Made by a program: the position numbers and the translations under genes. Positions 5,719 to 7,238 of a stretch of 7,238 nt of DNA are shown here, piece by piece. How positions within the stretch are numbered: the stretch's first letter is position 1; the number at the start of each line of letters is the position of its first letter. The notes under the pieces are model-generated. The model had not been told where the DNA came from. It worked only from the letters and a program-made list of their open reading frames with translations, and searched no databases. Origin of the DNA: Candidatus Muproteobacteria bacterium RIFCSPHIGHO2_01_FULL_65_16 (GTDB taxonomy: Bacteria > Pseudomonadota > Gammaproteobacteria > Acidiferrobacterales > Sulfurifustaceae); NCBI GenBank assembly GCA_001785175.1, contig MFSY01000093.1, positions 1,277 to 8,514 of the forward strand. Reading direction: 5' to 3'.

Positions 5719-7110
5719 ATGCGCCGTGCCCGGCAAACCAAGTGGCCGCTGCGGCTGGCGCATATCAGCTTCGTACCGCTGCTGCTGGCCGTGGCCGGGC
5801 TGTTGTTATGGCTGGCCCAGGAGTACCACCTGCGCTTCGATATGACGCAGAACAGCCGGCATTCGCTGTCGCCGGCGAGCATCGCCGCGCTTGAGCGGCT
5901 GCCGGGCCCGCTCACCGTCACCGCCTTCGCCAGCCGGCGCGGCGACACGCGCCGGGTCATCGGCGAATTGGTCGCGCGCTACCAGCGGCACAAGCCGGAC
6001 CTGCGGCTCGAATATGTTGATCCGGACGCATCCCCGGAGCGGGCGCGCGCCCAGGGCGTCCGGTACGACGGCGAGCTGCTCCTGGAATACGGCGCGATGA
6101 GGGAGAATCTTTCGCCCGACCGGCTCAACGAGGCGACGCTGGCCCAGGCGCTCACCCGCCTCGGCCACCGCGGCGAACGCTGGCTGGTGTTCCTGAGCAG
6201 CCACGGCGAGCGCAGCCCGGACCGCCAGGCCAATTTCGATCTCTCGACCTGGGCCGCGGAGCTGCGCCGGCGTGGCTTCAAGACCCGCACCCTCGCCCTC
6301 GCGGAACATCCGCAGATTCCCCGGAACACCTCGGCGCTGGTCATCGCCGGCCCGCGCGTGGCCCTGCTGCCGGGCGAGGTCGGGAAAATCGAAAACTTCG
6401 TCACGGCCGGCGGCAACCTCCTGTGGCTGGCCGACCCCGGACCGCTCCAGGGCCTGGAGCCGCTGGCCGAAATGCTCGGAATCGAATTCCTGCCCGGCGT
6501 CGTCGTTGATCCCGTGTCGCAGGAGATCACCGGCAATCCCGCGGCGGTCGTCGTGGCGCGCTACGCCGCGCACCCGCTCGTGGCCGACTTCGGCGCGGCC
6601 ACGCTGTTCCCGCACGCGGCCGGCATCAGCCTGGGCGCCACGGAAAATCAGCGCGGGCGCCGTCCCGACGCCGACTGGCGGACGGACGTCCTGTTCGATA
6701 CGCCGGCCTCGTCCTGGGCGGAAACGGAGTCACTGCAGGGAAAAATTCAATTCGACAAGGGCAAGGACATTCGCGGCCCGCTGAACCTCGGCGTGTCCCT
6801 GACGCGCGCGCACGAGGGCGGTGTGGGCGCGAACCGGCGCCAGCAGCGAGTCGTGGTCATCGGCGACGGGGATTTCCTGTCCAACACCTTCCTCGGAAAC
6901 GGCGGCAATCTGGAGTTGGGTCTGAGCCTGGCCAACTGGCTGTCGCAGGACGACGCCTATGTCGGCGTCCCGGTGCACACCGTGCGCGACCGGCGCCTGG
7001 ACCTGTCGCGCCGGGAACAGATCGGCATCGCCGTCTTGTTCCTGATCGCGCTGCCGCTGCTGCTCGTGGGCAACGGTGTCTTCATCTGGCTCCGGCGGCG
7101 CAAACGCTGA
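5719..7110 (+). CDS. GldG-like ABC transporter auxiliary protein
   Basis: This 463-residue protein is anchored at both ends, with a membrane segment at about 15-34 and another at about 436-457 before a terminal LRRRKR. The domain between faces the periplasm, given the basic residues on both termini. After the first segment comes DMTQNSRHSLSPAS (41-54), the hallmark 'D.T....sLS..t' of GldG-type proteins. Next are FLSSHGERSP (158-167), an ALVIAGPRVALLPGEV strand-turn (206-221) and AGGNLLWLADPGP (230-242). IGDGDFLSNTFLGNGGN is at 381-397. This arrangement fits the ABC-type auxiliary family Pfam ABC_transp_aux, which resembles a glutamine-amidotransferase-like fold without an evident catalytic site. 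It starts three bases after the permease stop, and its own TGA overlaps the next start. The protein probably couples a periplasmic partner to the transporter. Function outside Bacteroidetes gliding is unknown. Confidence 0.9.
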   Translation: MRRARQTKWPLRLAHISFVPLLLAVAGLLLWLAQEYHLRFDMTQNSRHSLSPASIAALERLPGPLTVTAFASRRGDTRRVIGELVARYQRHKPDLRLEYVDPDASPERARAQGVRYDGELLLEYGAMRENLSPDRLNEATLAQALTRLGHRGERWLVFLSSHGERSPDRQANFDLSTWAAELRRRGFKTRTLALAEHPQIPRNTSALVIAGPRVALLPGEVGKIENFVTAGGNLLWLADPGPLQGLEPLAEMLGIEFLPGVVVDPVSQEITGNPAAVVVARYAAHPLVADFGAATLFPHAAGISLGATENQRGRRPDADWRTDVLFDTPASSWAETESLQGKIQFDKGKDIRGPLNLGVSLTRAHEGGVGANRRQQRVVVIGDGDFLSNTFLGNGGNLELGLSLANWLSQDDAYVGVPVHTVRDRRLDLSRREQIGIAVLFLIALPLLLVGNGVFIWLRRRKR

Positions 7111-7238
7111 TGACCGACGATCCCGCAAAGACCCAGCTCCGGACACGCTGGCTGCTCAACCTGGGGCTGCTCCTGGCGATCGCGGCCCTGGCCGCGTTCC
7201 TGCTGTATACGCGCGGCCGGGAAGCGGCGGACGGACCG
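7110..7238 (+). CDS. Probable DUF4340-type membrane-anchored protein (3' truncated by window)
   Basis: An ATG at 7110 shares its A with the final base of the GldG-like stop (TGATG), and the frame remains open to the window edge, giving 43 codons. The product begins with a polar stretch, then a membrane segment at about residues 14-33 (WLLNLGLLLAIAALAAFLLY) and a periplasmic-looking continuation. In Proteobacteria the gene after a GldA-GldF-GldG set is regularly a DUF4340 protein with just such an N-terminal anchor, so the name rests on context plus the anchor. The defining domain lies outside the window. Confidence 0.7.
   Translation, partial: MTDDPAKTQLRTRWLLNLGLLLAIAALAAFLLYTRGREAADGP

Overview
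The window is GC-rich bacterial chromosome, dense with genes and strongly GC-biased at third codon positions. A 3' hemD fragment followed by hemX and hemY is the heme-biosynthesis order of Gammaproteobacteria, as in the E. coli hemCDXY operon. HemX and HemY are largely confined to Beta- and Gammaproteobacteria. With the high GC and the ABC/GldG operon further along, this suggests a free-living GC-rich gammaproteobacterium, perhaps of the sulfur-oxidiser or purple-sulfur kind. That lineage guess comes from gene content only.

Layout. (1) Positions 1-2696, plus strand: the C-terminal half of uroporphyrinogen-III synthase (hemD), then hemX and hemY, which overlap by ATGA. HemD closes the uroporphyrinogen ring. 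HemX and HemY are inner-membrane accessory proteins of the same operon without an established enzymatic activity. (2) Positions 2697-2839: an AT-richer convergent intergenic gap. It holds a 14-bp inverted repeat whose loop and left arm carry three CGCAAAG copies, and it looks like a dispersed intergenic repeat. (3) Positions 2840-3673, minus strand: two exported proteins in tandem. One is a secreted protein of unknown function with three CX5C cysteine pairs. The other is a very small lipoprotein. (4) Positions 3674-4015: a 342-base divergent intergenic region. It has a candidate sigma-54-type promoter facing the secreted protein, short imperfect repeats, a perfect 16-bp GC palindrome, a candidate sigma-70 promoter, and a nine-codon reading frame ending on the ABC gene start. 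(5) Positions 4016-7238, plus strand: a tightly packed operon for a Gld-type ABC system. It encodes an ATPase, an ABC-2 type permease, a GldG-like membrane-anchored auxiliary protein, and the first 43 codons of what is probably a DUF4340 protein. The start and stop codons overlap, or lie within three bases, at every junction.

How they work together. The hem genes form one tetrapyrrole unit. The ATPase and permease probably form one inner-membrane transporter, with the GldG-like and DUF4340-like proteins as periplasmic-facing partners. Its substrate is unknown in Proteobacteria. The minus-strand pair is probably one envelope-directed transcript. I found no RNA genes, CRISPR arrays, transposases or attachment sites. 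The strongest candidates for undescribed biology are the CX5C secreted protein with its lipoprotein partner and possible sigma-54 promoter, and the GldG/DUF4340 ABC system.
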